Notes: a model not told the origin generated them from the letters alone. DNA of 64,000 nt from Clostridiales bacterium Firm_16 (GCA_001604185.1 LVAV01000110.1:1-64000), one strand, 5' to 3'; shown: positions 8,956 through 20,138, numbered from the stretch's first letter. Program-made: numbers and translations.

Positions 8956-11015
8956 GTCAAAACGAGAAAAAACCAATGAAGTCCTTCAGTGGTCTGCCGT
9001 TCTACCTGGTGTTGATCCTGATCCTGATCGTGACGTCATTCTTCTTCTTTGACAGTCCGGCTTCGAAGTCCAAGTCCTTGTCGGACGCATTGGACATGAT
9101 CGCGAACAAGGCTGTGACCAAGGAAGATGTTGTACTGAACGGTAATGAACTGGACTTCAAGTATATCGATCCGGCTACCGGTAAGAAGGTGGAGATCAGC
9201 AAGAAAGTTCCGCTGGATTCTACCGACCACGTGCTGACCATCTTGATGGAAGCCAAGGAGAGCGGCGCGCTGGAATCGTACGAATACAAGCAGCCGACTG
9301 ACATCAGCGCAATTATGTCCGGTATCATGATCGTCCTGATGCTGGCCGCCATGGTATTCTTCGTATGGGTGAACTTCTCCAGAAACCAGGGTGACGGAAG
9401 AAGTGCCATGAACTTCGGCCGAAGCAAGGCCAAGCTCCATGACCCGACGAAGAACAAAGTTACATTTAACGATGTAGCAGGTGCCGATGAAGAGAAAGAA
9501 GAGCTGACCGAGGTCGTAGACTTCCTCAAGCATCCGAAGAAATATTCCGCACTGGGTGCGAAGATCCCGAAGGGTATCCTCCTCCATGGTGCACCGGGTA
9601 CAGGTAAGACCTTGCTGGCGAAGGCCGTAGCAGGCGAAGCGGGCGTTCCGTTCTTCTCCATCTCCGGTTCTGACTTCGTAGAGATGTTCGTCGGTGTCGG
9701 TGCCAGCCGTGTACGTGACCTTTTCGATAATGCCAAGAAGAATGCTCCTTGTATCGTTTTCATCGATGAGATCGATGCCGTAGGCCGTCACCGTGGTGCC
9801 GGTATGGGCGGTGGCCATGATGAGCGTGAGCAGACATTGAACCAGTTGCTGGTTGAGATGGATGGTTTCGGACCGAACGAAGGTGTTATCGTTATCGCTG
9901 CTACCAACCGTGTAGATATTCTTGACCCGGCACTTCTGAGACCGGGACGTTTCGACCGTCGTGTCGCAGTTTCCCGTCCGGACATCAAGGGCCGTGCCGA
10001 TATCCTGAAGGTACATGCCAAGGATAAGCCGCTGGAGTCCGATGTAGACCTCAAGGAGATCGCCAAGATCACTCCTGGTTATACCGGTGCCGATCTGGCT
10101 AACCTTCTTAACGAAGCGGCCCTTCTGGCTGCCAGAAGAAATGCCAAGGCTATCTCTAAGGCAGATGTTTCGGAAGCTGTCTTCAAGGTCATGGTTGGAC
10201 CGGAGAAGAAGAGCCGTGTTATCACGGACAAGGAGAAGAGACTCACCGCTTTCCACGAAGCCGGTCATGCCATCGTACTGCGTACCGTATCCGAGACCGA
10301 TCACGTAGAGCGTGTTTCTATTATCCCGGCTGGCGGTGCAGGTGGTTATACTGCGCATAAGCCGGATGAAGATATCTACTACACCACGAAGAAGCAGTTG
10401 ATCGACAGCATCATGATCTCCCTCGGCGGACGTGCCGCAGAGCAGATCATCCTGGGTGAGATCAGCACAGGTGCTTCTTCCGACCTGCAGCACTGCAACA
10501 GCATTGCCCGTGAGATGATCACCCGCTACGGTATGAGTGAGAACTTCCCGAACGTCATCTTCGACGATGACGATGAGGTATTCATCGGCAAGAGCTACGG
10601 TCATACCAAGTCCTACAGTGACAAGTATGCTTCCATGATCGACGAGGAGATCGTTGTCATCATCGGAAGAGCCTATGCCGATGTTCTGAAGATCCTCAAC
10701 GAGCGTATGCCGATCCTTAACGGTGTGGCCCAGAGACTTCTTGAGAAAGAGAAGATCGAAGGTCCGGAGTTCGAGGCTCTGTATGTAAACAATGGTGTAC
10801 TGCCGGCTGACTTCGTAGAGACCAAGACGATCTTCGATGCGACGGATTCGGCTTCGAAGGATTCTGACGAGAGTGCTTCCTCGGATTCCGATTCTGCTGA
10901 CTCTGAGAGCGAAGAGACCTCTTCTGATTCCATCACAGGAAATTCCGACATGGATAAGTTCCTCAAGGAATTCTCCGAGTCGGAAGATGACAGTGAGAAG
11001 GAAGAGGATAACTGA
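8952..11015 (+). CDS. ftsH: ATP-dependent zinc metalloprotease FtsH
   Basis: Membrane-anchored AAA+ protease of 687 residues that degrades misassembled membrane proteins and selected regulators. Transmembrane segments lie near residues 15-36 and 118-140 with an extracytoplasmic domain between. Walker A GAPGTGKT is at about 213-220, Walker B is [11 protein letters not shown], and the zinc site HEAGH is at about 435-439. The last 50-60 residues are a Ser/Asp/Glu-rich tail. It overlaps hpt by 4 bp and ends the operon before a strong terminator. Confidence 0.97.
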   Translation: MSQNEKKPMKSFSGLPFYLVLILILIVTSFFFFDSPASKSKSLSDALDMIANKAVTKEDVVLNGNELDFKYIDPATGKKVEISKKVPLDSTDHVLTILMEAKESGALESYEYKQPTDISAIMSGIMIVLMLAAMVFFVWVNFSRNQGDGRSAMNFGRSKAKLHDPTKNKVTFNDVAGADEEKEELTEVVDFLKHPKKYSALGAKIPKGILLHGAPGTGKTLLAKAVAGEAGVPFFSISGSDFVEMFVGVGASRVRDLFDNAKKNAPCIVFIDEIDAVGRHRGAGMGGGHDEREQTLNQLLVEMDGFGPNEGVIVIAATNRVDILDPALLRPGRFDRRVAVSRPDIKGRADILKVHAKDKPLESDVDLKEIAKITPGYTGADLANLLNEAALLAARRNAKAISKADVSEAVFKVMVGPEKKSRVITDKEKRLTAFHEAGHAIVLRTVSETDHVERVSIIPAGGAGGYTAHKPDEDIYYTTKKQLIDSIMISLGGRAAEQIILGEISTGASSDLQHCNSIAREMITRYGMSENFPNVIFDDDDEVFIGKSYGHTKSYSDKYASMIDEEIVVIIGRAYADVLKILNERMPILNGVAQRLLEKEKIEGPEFEALYVNNGVLPADFVETKTIFDATDSASKDSDESASSDSDSADSESEETSSDSITGNSDMDKFLKEFSESEDDSEKEEDN

Positions 11016-11041
11016 TCCTATCCATATAGATTGACATTTAA

Positions 11042-11095
11042 AAGGGTTGTCTCCAACGTGAATTTGTTCACGAGGGGACAACCCTTCTTTTAGTC
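11042..11095. terminator. Terminator after ftsH
   Basis: A long hairpin with an outer stem AAGGGTTGTC / GACAACCCTT and an inner stem around CGTGAA / TTCACG is followed by CTTTTAG. It separates the plus-strand ftsH operon from the convergent lipoprotein gene and could act in both directions. Confidence 0.85.
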
Positions 11096-11143
11096 GGATA
11101 TTCCTTACTTTTCTGCGCCGGGACCTAGGCGCCGGCTGCGACT

Positions 11144-12937
11144 TTAGCCGGCGTACACGATATCGTTGAAGATATCCTTGATGTCGGTACCCATCAGGAA
11201 CTCGGCACCGCCTTTGCGTTCATAGGTGCACTGCACGTAGTAGAACTCACTTTTACCTTTCTCGTAGATCTTGAATACGATCGTTCCTTCATCCGGGTTG
11301 AAAGCCTCGATCAGATACAGAGAATCCTGCTGGATCTGGACGGTCTTTCCGGCTTCACCGGTATTGTAATCGTAACTGTATGCATCCAGCGGCATCTTGC
11401 TCGTATGTCTATGTTCACTGGTGTAGTATGAGCGGGTCATCTTCGGATTGCCGTCACATCCGAGAAGCGTATACGTACCGGAGGTAGTAGAGGTGCCCAG
11501 TAATACATCCATGGAAGAGAGAGTAAACTCTTCCGGATTTACGAAGAAGGGCTGATCGTCCGGTTCAGCATCGTATTCGTCCATTTCGCCGACGAAGGTG
11601 ACTTTCGTGCCTTCGATACGGAAAATGTATGTGTTGTTATATACATCTTCTTCGTCTACGACAACGTAAAGATACTGGCCGTCATCGCTCTTGACATAGT
11701 AGGCATGGGAATACTCGCCATAACTGTCCGGAAGATCACGCTCACTGTTATAGGTTTCTCCGTTGATGGAGATCTTGATGGCGAATCCCCAGTCATAATC
11801 ATCGGTGGAAGGCTCCAGCTTCATCTCGTCGGTCTTTCCGTCTCCGTCGAAATCCCAGTAGAGATTGCCCTTGGCATCGGGTTTCAGGAAATAGTATTCC
11901 GGAGTGTGTCCGAAGTATTCCATGTTGAAAACATCCGGGTGCGCCATGGCAGAGATGTTGAAGTAGTTCATCGTTAAGCGACCGCGACGTACGAAGAGAC
12001 AGTGGATCGAATCGTAGGTCAGAGCGAAATTGAAGGAATTGGTATCGATAGAATTCAGGATCGCTTTCTTATCTTCCTCAGAGAGGTTGGAACTGTCGAG
12101 ATATGCATAGACGAGGCTGGTGAATTCATCCACATCCTTCACGACATCCTTCAGCTTCAGTTCTTTTCCCGTAGCCACATCGAAAGTGTGTCCTTCGTAG
12201 ATGGTGTCTTTTGCCCGGGAATCTTCAGGACCCTCGAAAAGGGGAGACCCGTTGACGGCATAGGACAGGATCTGGGAATCGTTACGGAACAACTGGATGT
12301 TGTAGCTGTTGAATCCGGCTACGGAAAGACTGTCCCCGGAAGATTTCTTCTGGTCGTATTCTTTCTTTGCGATGTTGTTTCTCGCGATAATGGCTTCCTG
12401 GTGAGGTGTCAGTGTCTCGTCCACGCTCTTCTTCAGATCGTCGTTCTTGGCAGAAGCAAAATCGAAGTAGGGCATCGACCAGCCGATGAGCCCCGGCTTC
12501 TCCGCGCTCTTGAACTTATAGACAAAGTAGTCCTGATTGGTTTTCAGAGTGAGAGAGGAATAGGTCAGATCGGTTCCGTAAAGCTCGGAAGGATCCTTCG
12601 GCCCGGATGTGGGCTGAGTCGTGGTCTCTGTTGTCTCTTCAGAAGAAGTTTCTTCAGTCGACTCAGTAGTGGTCTCTTCGGAAGACGTAGTCGTTTCTTC
12701 CGTAGTCGTGGTTTCTTCTTTTGTAGTTGTTTCCTCTGTGGTCGTAGTGGCCTCGGTGGTTTCTTCTGTAGTGGTCTCCGACGTGGACTCGGTAGTGGAC
12801 TCCTCTGTCGGTTCCGGTGTGGTGTCCTCGGTCGTTTCCTTCGTATCGCGGGTGGTGCGTGTATTTCTGGTGTCTGTGCAGGCAGCCAAAGAAAGCATCA
12901 TGGATGCGCAAAGAAACAGAGCGATTCTCTTCTTCAT
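11144..12937 (-). CDS. Lipoprotein with Thr/Glu-rich linker, paralogue A
   Basis: Predicted lipoprotein of 597 residues. The signal MKKRIALFLCASMMLSLAAC has a lipobox LAAC with Cys20. Residues about 25-115 are a low-complexity Thr/Glu/Ser spacer that may project the domain through the wall. The globular part contains WDFDGDGKTDEMKL near 362, a DxDGDGxxD calcium-loop-like motif as in FG-GAP/VCBS repeats. The start at 12937 sits 9 nt from AGGAGG; the ATG 6 bp upstream is too close to that site. A paralogue lies at 23179-24939, sharing the domain order and the ending GTDIxxxF. The function is not recognised. Confidence 0.8.
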   Translation of the reverse strand: MKKRIALFLCASMMLSLAACTDTRNTRTTRDTKETTEDTTPEPTEESTTESTSETTTEETTEATTTTEETTTKEETTTTEETTTSSEETTTESTEETSSEETTETTTQPTSGPKDPSELYGTDLTYSSLTLKTNQDYFVYKFKSAEKPGLIGWSMPYFDFASAKNDDLKKSVDETLTPHQEAIIARNNIAKKEYDQKKSSGDSLSVAGFNSYNIQLFRNDSQILSYAVNGSPLFEGPEDSRAKDTIYEGHTFDVATGKELKLKDVVKDVDEFTSLVYAYLDSSNLSEEDKKAILNSIDTNSFNFALTYDSIHCLFVRRGRLTMNYFNISAMAHPDVFNMEYFGHTPEYYFLKPDAKGNLYWDFDGDGKTDEMKLEPSTDDYDWGFAIKISINGETYNSERDLPDSYGEYSHAYYVKSDDGQYLYVVVDEEDVYNNTYIFRIEGTKVTFVGEMDEYDAEPDDQPFFVNPEEFTLSSMDVLLGTSTTSGTYTLLGCDGNPKMTRSYYTSEHRHTSKMPLDAYSYDYNTGEAGKTVQIQQDSLYLIEAFNPDEGTIVFKIYEKGKSEFYYVQCTYERKGGAEFLMGTDIKDIFNDIVYAG

Positions 12938-12976
12938 GATCATCGTCCTCCTAAAAATATATTCCTTGTTGATGGA

Positions 12977-13270
12977 TCAGGGTAGATCAAGACCTTCTAC
13001 TTCTCTGGACAGAGCGTCGATCGTTTCCTTATATTTCGCCAGAACGGCTGCAGATACTTTCTCGCGAAATTCGGAATTGATCGGATGTACGATATCTTTA
13101 TATTCACCTTCCGGTGTACGACGGCTCGGCATAGCAATGAATAACCCATTCGCGCCTTCGATAACCTTGACGTCGTGTACCGCAAATACATCATCAAATG
13201 TGATCGACACAACCGCTTTCATCTTATTGTCCGGTGAAAGTTTGCGAATAATGATCCCCGTTATTTCCAT
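12977..13270 (-). CDS. spoVG: Septation/sporulation regulator SpoVG
   Basis: SpoVG family protein of 97 residues. It shows [11 protein letters not shown], the conserved [20 protein letters not shown] and [13 protein letters not shown]. Homologues are small nucleic-acid-binding proteins that influence septation and sporulation in Bacillus and virulence traits elsewhere. TTAGGAGGCG precedes the ATG. It is divergent from murC, and the lipoprotein gene starts 39 bp downstream on the same strand, so the two may be co-transcribed. Confidence 0.93.
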   Translation of the reverse strand: MEITGIIIRKLSPDNKMKAVVSITFDDVFAVHDVKVIEGANGLFIAMPSRRTPEGEYKDIVHPINSEFREKVSAAVLAKYKETIDALSREVEGLDLP

Positions 13271-13379
13271 ATTTCGCCTCCTAACAACAACTCAACTTGT
13301 CCCCACTATGTAGCATAACACATTTTTACATATTTATCACTATTTCTTTAAGGGCAGGAACACAACAGAAGAAATGGGG

Positions 13380-13385
13380 TATAAT
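13380..13385 (+). promoter_or_regulatory. Candidate -10 box for murC
   Basis: A perfect TATAAT lies 38 bp upstream of the murC start. No good -35 hexamer sits 16-18 bp before it, so the promoter call is tentative. The 13271-13423 interval also has to hold the divergent spoVG promoter. Confidence 0.35.
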
Positions 13386-13423
13386 AGGTGTGTTGCGAAA
13401 AAACGTTTATAAGCGAGGATAAT

Positions 13424-14869
13424 ATGGATAGTGGAATGAAGAATTTGCCTTCCGGCACGAGAGTTTTCTTTGTAGGTATCGGTGGAATCAGCATGAGCGG
13501 CCTGGCACGCATTGCCAGAAACTACGGACTGATCGTAGCCGGATCGGATATGCATCCGTCGGAGCGTACCCATGAACTGGAGACCATCGGCATCGAAGTT
13601 TTCGGTGCACATAGTGAAGAGAACCTGATTTCTTTCAAGCCGGATATCGTGGTCCACACCGCGGCGATCCTTCCGGGCAATCCGGAACTTGAGTATGCCA
13701 AGAGCAACGGCATCACGGTGATGGAGCGTTCAGTGTTCCTGGGACTGATCACGAAGAATTTCCAGAACGTCATCAATGTCTCCGGTACCCACGGCAAGAC
13801 GACAACGACCTCCATGGTATCCTTGATCCTGCTTGCTTCCGGGCTGAATCCTACAGTACATCTTGGTGCGGAACTGGATGCCTTCAAGGGAAGCGTATAT
13901 CTGGGTTCCAAGGACCAGCTTCTGGTCTCGGAAGCCTGCGAATACCATAGGTCTTTTCTGGAGTTCTACTCCACCATCGCCGCCATTACGAATATTGACT
14001 ATGACCATGTAGACTGCTATAAGAGCATCGATGAGGTCATCGATGTTTTCGCCCAGTTCTCTGAGAAGATCTCGGCAGACGGTAATCTGGTGATCCCGGC
14101 AGGGGACAAGAATGTAGCCGAATCCGTCAAGCGTATGCCGAAGATCCGTGAGGCCCTGGGCCTTCCGATGCCGCATATCACCACCACCGGGCTGGTCGGT
14201 GAAGGTGTCGATGTCTATGGATGTGAGCCGGATTTTGCCGCAGACAATATTGTCTTTACCGATGGTAAAGCGGGCTTCGACGTACTCTATAAGGGTCGTC
14301 CTTATACCCACATCCAGCTGGCGATCCCGGGAAAACATAATGTGTATAATGCCCTGACGGCCATCGCCTGCGCGTCTCTTGCCGGCGGTACGAAGGAAGC
14401 TGCCCAGAAGGCACTTTCTGAATTCACCGGTGCCGAGGGAAGATTTACCATCAAGGGCAAGTTCCAGGGTGCCATGATCGTTACCGACTATGCCCATCAC
14501 CCGAGTGCCGCAAGAGCAACACTGGATGCCGCTTCCCATGTTCCGCACAACAAGACTTGGGTCGTCTTCCAGCCATTGACATACAGCAGAACGCAAGTGC
14601 TTTTCGAGGATTATGTGACCTCCCTTCTGCCTTGCGAGAATGTCTTCTTCGACGAGATCTTCTCGGACCGTGAGATCAATCCGGGCACCATCTCCTCGAA
14701 GGATATTGCCGATGAGATCAACCGCCGTGGCGGTCATGCGGAATTCTTCGAATCCAAGGATGCCATCGTGGACAGACTCCGTTCCTGCGTTGCGGAGAAT
14801 GACATGATCCTGATCCTGGGACCAGAGGACATCCGTAGTCTTGGAGACCGTCTGGCTGCAATGGAGTGA
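13424..14869 (+). CDS. murC: UDP-N-acetylmuramate--L-alanine ligase
   Basis: Mur ligase of 481 residues that adds L-alanine to UDP-MurNAc, the first peptide-stem step of peptidoglycan synthesis. The N-terminal Rossmann part reads VFFVGIGGISMSGLARIA, characteristic of MurC, the ATP loop GTHGKTTTTSMVSLIL is near 122, and NIDYDHVDCY and TDYAHHPSA are intact. The start at 13424 (after GCGAGGAT) is chosen because residues upstream are not MurC-like. The next gene starts 3 bp after the stop. Confidence 0.93.
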   Translation: MDSGMKNLPSGTRVFFVGIGGISMSGLARIARNYGLIVAGSDMHPSERTHELETIGIEVFGAHSEENLISFKPDIVVHTAAILPGNPELEYAKSNGITVMERSVFLGLITKNFQNVINVSGTHGKTTTTSMVSLILLASGLNPTVHLGAELDAFKGSVYLGSKDQLLVSEACEYHRSFLEFYSTIAAITNIDYDHVDCYKSIDEVIDVFAQFSEKISADGNLVIPAGDKNVAESVKRMPKIREALGLPMPHITTTGLVGEGVDVYGCEPDFAADNIVFTDGKAGFDVLYKGRPYTHIQLAIPGKHNVYNALTAIACASLAGGTKEAAQKALSEFTGAEGRFTIKGKFQGAMIVTDYAHHPSAARATLDAASHVPHNKTWVVFQPLTYSRTQVLFEDYVTSLLPCENVFFDEIFSDREINPGTISSKDIADEINRRGGHAEFFESKDAIVDRLRSCVAENDMILILGPEDIRSLGDRLAAME

Positions 14870-14872
14870 TCT

Positions 14873-16414
14873 ATGAAGCACGTCAAGATCCTCCGGCTGG
14901 TTTCGGTACTGATCCTGCTGGTACTGTTTCTGTTCCTATCCCTGTATCTGCTGATCCCGCGATCCGGTGACGGATCCAAGGGGACCATGGCGGTGTGCTT
15001 TATCGATGAGGACCGGATGTTCCCCGTGATGGACTACCGGCAGATGTTCTCATCGCTGGACATGAAAGCGGAATACATTCTGGATGAGGATCTTTCTCTG
15101 GAAGAGATGGAGCAGAAGATTGCGTCGGCCAGAAGTGATGCGAATGCGGAGAAGGTGGTCCTGATCTGCGACGGATCTTATGCCTGGCGGGGCATGACGA
15201 TCGCTTCCCGTAAAGCGGAGGTCGGCACGCTGATCCTGATGTCTCCAAGCTTCTCTGATAAGGAAGATCTGGGCGATTTCGGCACCACGAATCCGAAGAA
15301 AGATGTGGCGATCTTTACGACGGAGAGCAGACAGTGCGATCTTCTCTATGAGAGATTATCCGGTGAGGATACTACCTATACGCCGGGCGTTATGGGGGAT
15401 AAGAGAGGCATGGCCATCCGGATCTCCCCGGATTCCACAAGATACTATGCTAACTATACCGGGTTCTTCAAGGCCTCGTCCCACGCGGCGGGTACCGTAA
15501 CACTGAACGATCCGGTGGTCCAGTCCTATCTGGCCAACTATATTAAGAACTACTGTCTGAAGGAGTCGGGTACTTCTTCCGCCATGATCTTCATCTGGGC
15601 GGTGAAGGTGATCTGCACTACGCTCCTTCTGGTGGCTTTCTTCCTCTATGCGGCCACCATCCCGAAGGGCAAGGGTTATGCCATGGCAAAAACTCCGGCA
15701 GGGGATGCGGAGGATCCGGTTTCTGCGAAGGACCCCAGAGGTCGTGTACGTCTGAAGAACCGTTCCGTGACCACGAAGTTCATCTCCTCCATGAAGCACC
15801 TGATGGCACTTCAATTCCTGCTGGGCCTCTGTTTTGCCGCGGGAGGATGCGTATTCGTATGGCGGACACCGTCTCACGTGAATCACGTGCTCCTGATCTG
15901 GATGTGGCTGTCCTTCGTCAGCAGTGCTTTCTTCCTTCTGCGTTATATCCGTAAGCTTCCGCCGAAGACCGCACGGAAGAGCCGGTCTTTCCTGCCGATC
16001 CAGATCATGTTCGTGGTGGGATTCCTGCTGGATGTGTTCCTTCTTTCTCTGCTGTGGAGAGGCGAAGGATTCCTCTCCTTCAGCCTGATCCTGCCGATCG
16101 CCGTAATGCTTGCGGTGATGGTGGCGGTGGCGGTCTTCATGCTGGATAAGACCGATACTTTCTACCTCAAGATGCAGGGAAAGGGAAACGGTGTTCTGGA
16201 TTCTGTGATTTTTATCGCGATACGTTTCGTTCCGATGGTGATTGTTTTCGTTTTCTCGATTATAATGAATAGAGATATATGTGCTTTGCGAGTCATTCTT
16301 CTGGCGGTGGGCCTCCTTCTTTCAGCAATACTTCGGAGGATCATCAAGCGGGGAGCAAGTGGGGACGTGCTTTCAGCGGTACTATACGCAAGCCTGTACT
16401 GGATGATGTTCTAA
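14873..16414 (+). CDS. Polytopic membrane protein with extracytoplasmic domain
   Basis: Protein of 513 residues with no family that I recognise. One N-terminal transmembrane helix (about 7-27) leads to an ectodomain of roughly 200 residues, then a second helix near 240-260 and six or seven more to the C-terminus. The ectodomain contains KVVLICDGSYAWRGM followed by GTLILMSPSF, loosely like the beta-strand/turn core of alpha/beta hydrolases, but a proper GxSxG is missing, so catalysis is doubtful. It starts 3 bp after murC and is probably co-transcribed, hinting at an envelope function. Confidence 0.75.
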   Translation: MKHVKILRLVSVLILLVLFLFLSLYLLIPRSGDGSKGTMAVCFIDEDRMFPVMDYRQMFSSLDMKAEYILDEDLSLEEMEQKIASARSDANAEKVVLICDGSYAWRGMTIASRKAEVGTLILMSPSFSDKEDLGDFGTTNPKKDVAIFTTESRQCDLLYERLSGEDTTYTPGVMGDKRGMAIRISPDSTRYYANYTGFFKASSHAAGTVTLNDPVVQSYLANYIKNYCLKESGTSSAMIFIWAVKVICTTLLLVAFFLYAATIPKGKGYAMAKTPAGDAEDPVSAKDPRGRVRLKNRSVTTKFISSMKHLMALQFLLGLCFAAGGCVFVWRTPSHVNHVLLIWMWLSFVSSAFFLLRYIRKLPPKTARKSRSFLPIQIMFVVGFLLDVFLLSLLWRGEGFLSFSLILPIAVMLAVMVAVAVFMLDKTDTFYLKMQGKGNGVLDSVIFIAIRFVPMVIVFVFSIIMNRDICALRVILLAVGLLLSAILRRIIKRGASGDVLSAVLYASLYWMMF

Positions 16415-16478
16415 AAGCATATAGTGTAATATTGGGCGATACATAGATATAGATGAGGTAATTCAGGAGGAGATAATT

Positions 16479-17483
16479 ATGTCATCGACGATCAAGGATG
16501 TTGCGAAGCTTGCAGGTGTTTCGATCTCAACTGTTTCGAAATATATTAACGGCGGGAACGTTCTCGAGGAGAACCGCCACCAGATCGAGAGCGCCATTGA
16601 AGCGCTGAACTATCAGGTCAACACCGTGGCCCGGGGCATGAAGACCCGAAGGACCATGTCCGTCGGCGTCCTGATCCCGTCTCTTGCCGATTACTATGGA
16701 ATCTCCATTCTTTCCTATATCGATCAGGAACTGTACGCGCATGGCTACAGTACCATTATCTGTGATTATTCCCAGACGGATCCTACGGGTGCGTCGGATA
16801 AGATCAACTTCCTCATCAACAAGCAGATCGACGGCATCATCATGCAGCCTATCAACGTGAAACAGGAGGATGTGGACCGGGCAGCGAAGGCCAACGTACC
16901 CATCGTGTTCGTAGATATCGAAGATCCTTTCATCGAGTGTGACTCGGTCACCATTGATAACGTGGATATTGCTTACCGGATCACGAAGCACCTCATCGAT
17001 AACGGTCATACCAGGATCGGCTTTATCGGCGGTGCGGAAGGATTCAATACCACCGACGACCGTGTGAAGGGGTATAGAGATGCCCTGACGGAAGCCAAGA
17101 TTCCGGTCTCCAAGCAGTATATCTTCCTAGAGAATGTCTCGGAAGAGAGCGGTTATATGGCCATGATGCGCTTCATGAGTCTGCCGGAACCGCCGACGGC
17201 TGTATTTGCCAGCGGTAACGACCTGACCTGCGGTGCAGTCATGTACCTCAACGAGAAGCACCTGAAGGTGCCGGAGGATATCTCTTTCGTGGGATTCGAG
17301 AACCAGACCATCGCCCACGTATATAATCCGACGCTGACCATCGGTATCCAGCCGATCCGTAAGATCGGACAGACCGCGGCCAGAATGCTTCTGGAGCGTA
17401 TGCGGGAAGAGTATGACGGAAGCCCGAGAAATGTGCGTCTGAAGGCGGTCATCGACTTCGGTGCTTCGGTAAAGAAGATCTGA
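16479..17483 (+). CDS. LacI-family transcriptional regulator
   Basis: Repressor of 334 residues. The N-terminal helix-turn-helix STIKDVAKLAGVSISTVSKY (about 3-22) and the hinge precede a periplasmic-binding-protein-like sugar-sensing domain (VGVLIPSLADYYGISIL, IDGIIMQP, GFIGGAEGFNTTDDRVKGY, ISFVGFENQ). Such proteins usually control carbohydrate genes. No transport or sugar gene is adjacent, so its target is not evident. The start follows CAGGAGGAGATAATT. Confidence 0.92.
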   Translation: MSSTIKDVAKLAGVSISTVSKYINGGNVLEENRHQIESAIEALNYQVNTVARGMKTRRTMSVGVLIPSLADYYGISILSYIDQELYAHGYSTIICDYSQTDPTGASDKINFLINKQIDGIIMQPINVKQEDVDRAAKANVPIVFVDIEDPFIECDSVTIDNVDIAYRITKHLIDNGHTRIGFIGGAEGFNTTDDRVKGYRDALTEAKIPVSKQYIFLENVSEESGYMAMMRFMSLPEPPTAVFASGNDLTCGAVMYLNEKHLKVPEDISFVGFENQTIAHVYNPTLTIGIQPIRKIGQTAARMLLERMREEYDGSPRNVRLKAVIDFGASVKKI

Positions 17484-17519
17484 GATCCGGTTCCGGACGG
17501 GAAGGAAAATGGGGCCAGT

Positions 17520-17539
17520 CTTTTTGCCACGGCAAAAAG
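17520..17539. terminator. Short inverted repeat after the LacI gene
   Basis: A 9-bp perfect stem (CTTTTTGCC, 17520-17528, and GGCAAAAAG, 17531-17539) with a 2-nt gap lies 37 bp past the LacI stop. There is no T run after it, so it is at best a weak terminator. Confidence 0.3.
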
Positions 17540-17574
17540 CACGGGAAAACCTGTGAAAAAACATCCCAAAACTA

Positions 17575-17603
17575 TTGACGATATGCCTGTTAGGTGTTAT
17601 TCT
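17575..17603 (+). promoter_or_regulatory. Sigma-A promoter of rplU
   Basis: TTGACG (17575-17580), a 17-bp spacer and TATTCT (17598-17603) form a good vegetative promoter about 110 bp upstream of rplU. Confidence 0.75.
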
Positions 17604-17605
17604 AC

Positions 17606-17706
17606 TTCGGTGACCGCATGTGCCGGGCTTCTAAATCTGTGCCTTTTTGCGAAGTGTACAGTGCCTTGGATGAGACAGCGAGACTGGAAGAACAGGAGGG
17701 AAACGT
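17606..17706 (+). ncRNA. Candidate L21 leader RNA
   Basis: The roughly 100-nt untranslated segment between the rplU promoter and its start is GC-structured (CTTCGGTGACCGCATGTGCC and downstream) and sits where the known L21 leader (autoregulatory r-protein leader of Bacillota) occurs. An ORF from 17594 runs through it in frame, but its residues are not L21-like. I assign the leader by position; the consensus fold was not computed. Confidence 0.45.
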
Positions 17707-17710
17707 TTTT

Positions 17711-18019
17711 ATGCAGTACGCAGTTATTCTGACAGGTGGCAAGCAGTACAAGGTTGCTGCCGGTGACGAGATCTTCGTAGAGAAGCTCGAGGGCGAGGCT
17801 GGTGAGAAGATTACTTTCGATCAGGTTATCGCTGTAGCTGACGACAATGGCATTAAGGCAGGTGCTGATCTGAAGGCAACTGTTGAGGGCGAGATCGTTA
17901 AGCAGGGTAAGAACAAGAAGATCGTCGTATTCAAGTACAAGGCTAAGAAGGGCTATAGAAGAACTAATGGCCACAGACAGCCGTATACACGCGTTCGTAT
18001 CACCGATATCAAGGGCTGA
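17711..18019 (+). CDS. rplU: 50S ribosomal protein L21
   Basis: Ribosomal protein L21 of 102 residues: MQYAVILTGGKQYKVAAGDE at the N-terminus and KKGYRRTNGHRQPYTRVRI at the C-terminus, with the conserved KYKAKKGYRR motif. The start at 17711 follows AGGAGGGAAAC. It heads the rplU-prp-rpmA cluster that is standard in Bacillota. Confidence 0.97.
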   Translation: MQYAVILTGGKQYKVAAGDEIFVEKLEGEAGEKITFDQVIAVADDNGIKAGADLKATVEGEIVKQGKNKKIVVFKYKAKKGYRRTNGHRQPYTRVRITDIKG

Positions 18020-18050
18020 GACGAATATTGAAGAAGGTTGTGCCTGAATC

Positions 18051-18407
18051 ATGATTTCGATCGTCATATGGAAAGACCAAGAGGACAGTATCCTGGGGTT
18101 TACCGTAGAGGGACATGCAGGATATGAAGAGAGCGGGAAAGACATTATCTGTGCTTCCGTCTCGACACTGTTTCAGACAGCAGTGAATGCCTTGGAGGAC
18201 CAGCTTGGCTGGCAGGATTTCTATATGGTCACAGAAGGAGAAGAAAACTTCTGTGAGGTATGGACACCGGAGAAGATCTCCGATAAGCAGCGGGAGACCG
18301 CGCAGGTGATCTTTAAGACCATCGTCCGGGGTTTGCTGAATGTAGAAGAGAGTGTCCGAGAGAACTACGGTAAGAAATACGTGAAGGTCACAACGAAGAT
18401 AAAATGA
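18051..18407 (+). CDS. prp: Ribosomal-processing cysteine protease Prp
   Basis: Prp (YsxB family), 118 residues, removes the N-terminal extension of L27. The catalytic pair is visible: His22 in VEGHAGY and Cys34 in [10 protein letters not shown]. Its gene lies between rplU and rpmA as in other Bacillota, and the L27 encoded next door carries the matching cleavage sequence, so the pair is functionally coherent. Confidence 0.93.
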   Translation: MISIVIWKDQEDSILGFTVEGHAGYEESGKDIICASVSTLFQTAVNALEDQLGWQDFYMVTEGEENFCEVWTPEKISDKQRETAQVIFKTIVRGLLNVEESVRENYGKKYVKVTTKIK

Positions 18408-18426
18408 GAAAATGGAGGGCTTGACC

Positions 18427-18708
18427 ATGTTAAAAATGAATTTGCAACTCTTCGCTCATAAAAAGGGTATGGGTTCGACCAAGAACGGTCGTGACTCTGA
18501 ATCCAAGCGTCTCGGTGCCAAGAAGGGTGACGGCCAGCTGGTTGTTGCCGGTAACATCCTGGTAAGACAGCGCGGTACAAAGATTCACCCGGGTACAAAC
18601 GTTGGCATCGGTTCCGACGATACACTGTATGCACGTATCGACGGCCATGTTAAGTATGAGCGTATGGGACGTGACAAGAAGAAGGTCAGCGTTTATCCGG
18701 CAGAGTAA
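18427..18708 (+). CDS. rpmA: 50S ribosomal protein L27 with cleavable N-terminus
   Basis: L27 of 93 residues at the peptidyl-transferase centre. It begins [20 protein letters not shown]: residues 1-9 are the extension that Prp removes, with cleavage expected between Phe9 and Ala10, leaving AHKKG. The start at 18427 lies after GGAGGGCTTGACC; an in-frame GTG/ATG-type start at 18412 would overlap that site. Confidence 0.97.
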   Translation: MLKMNLQLFAHKKGMGSTKNGRDSESKRLGAKKGDGQLVVAGNILVRQRGTKIHPGTNVGIGSDDTLYARIDGHVKYERMGRDKKKVSVYPAE

Positions 18709-18750
18709 TCTCTGAAGGTACGCAGACGTTATCTTGACGAAGTACGAAGA

Positions 18751-20079
<1,329 letters not shown>

Positions 20080-20138
20080 CCGGAAACCGATGGTACCTTC
20101 GGGTCCATCCGGTGCAAAAATACAGAAAAAGAGAACTA

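Noticed and set aside
9036-11081. Long minus-strand frame of 681 codons
   Set aside because: Lies wholly opposite ftsH, which has all its catalytic motifs; a long antisense frame is expected from its codon bias.
12621-13313. Plus-strand Val/Ser-rich frame of 230 codons
   Set aside because: Antisense of the Thr/Glu-rich spacer of the lipoprotein and of spoVG.
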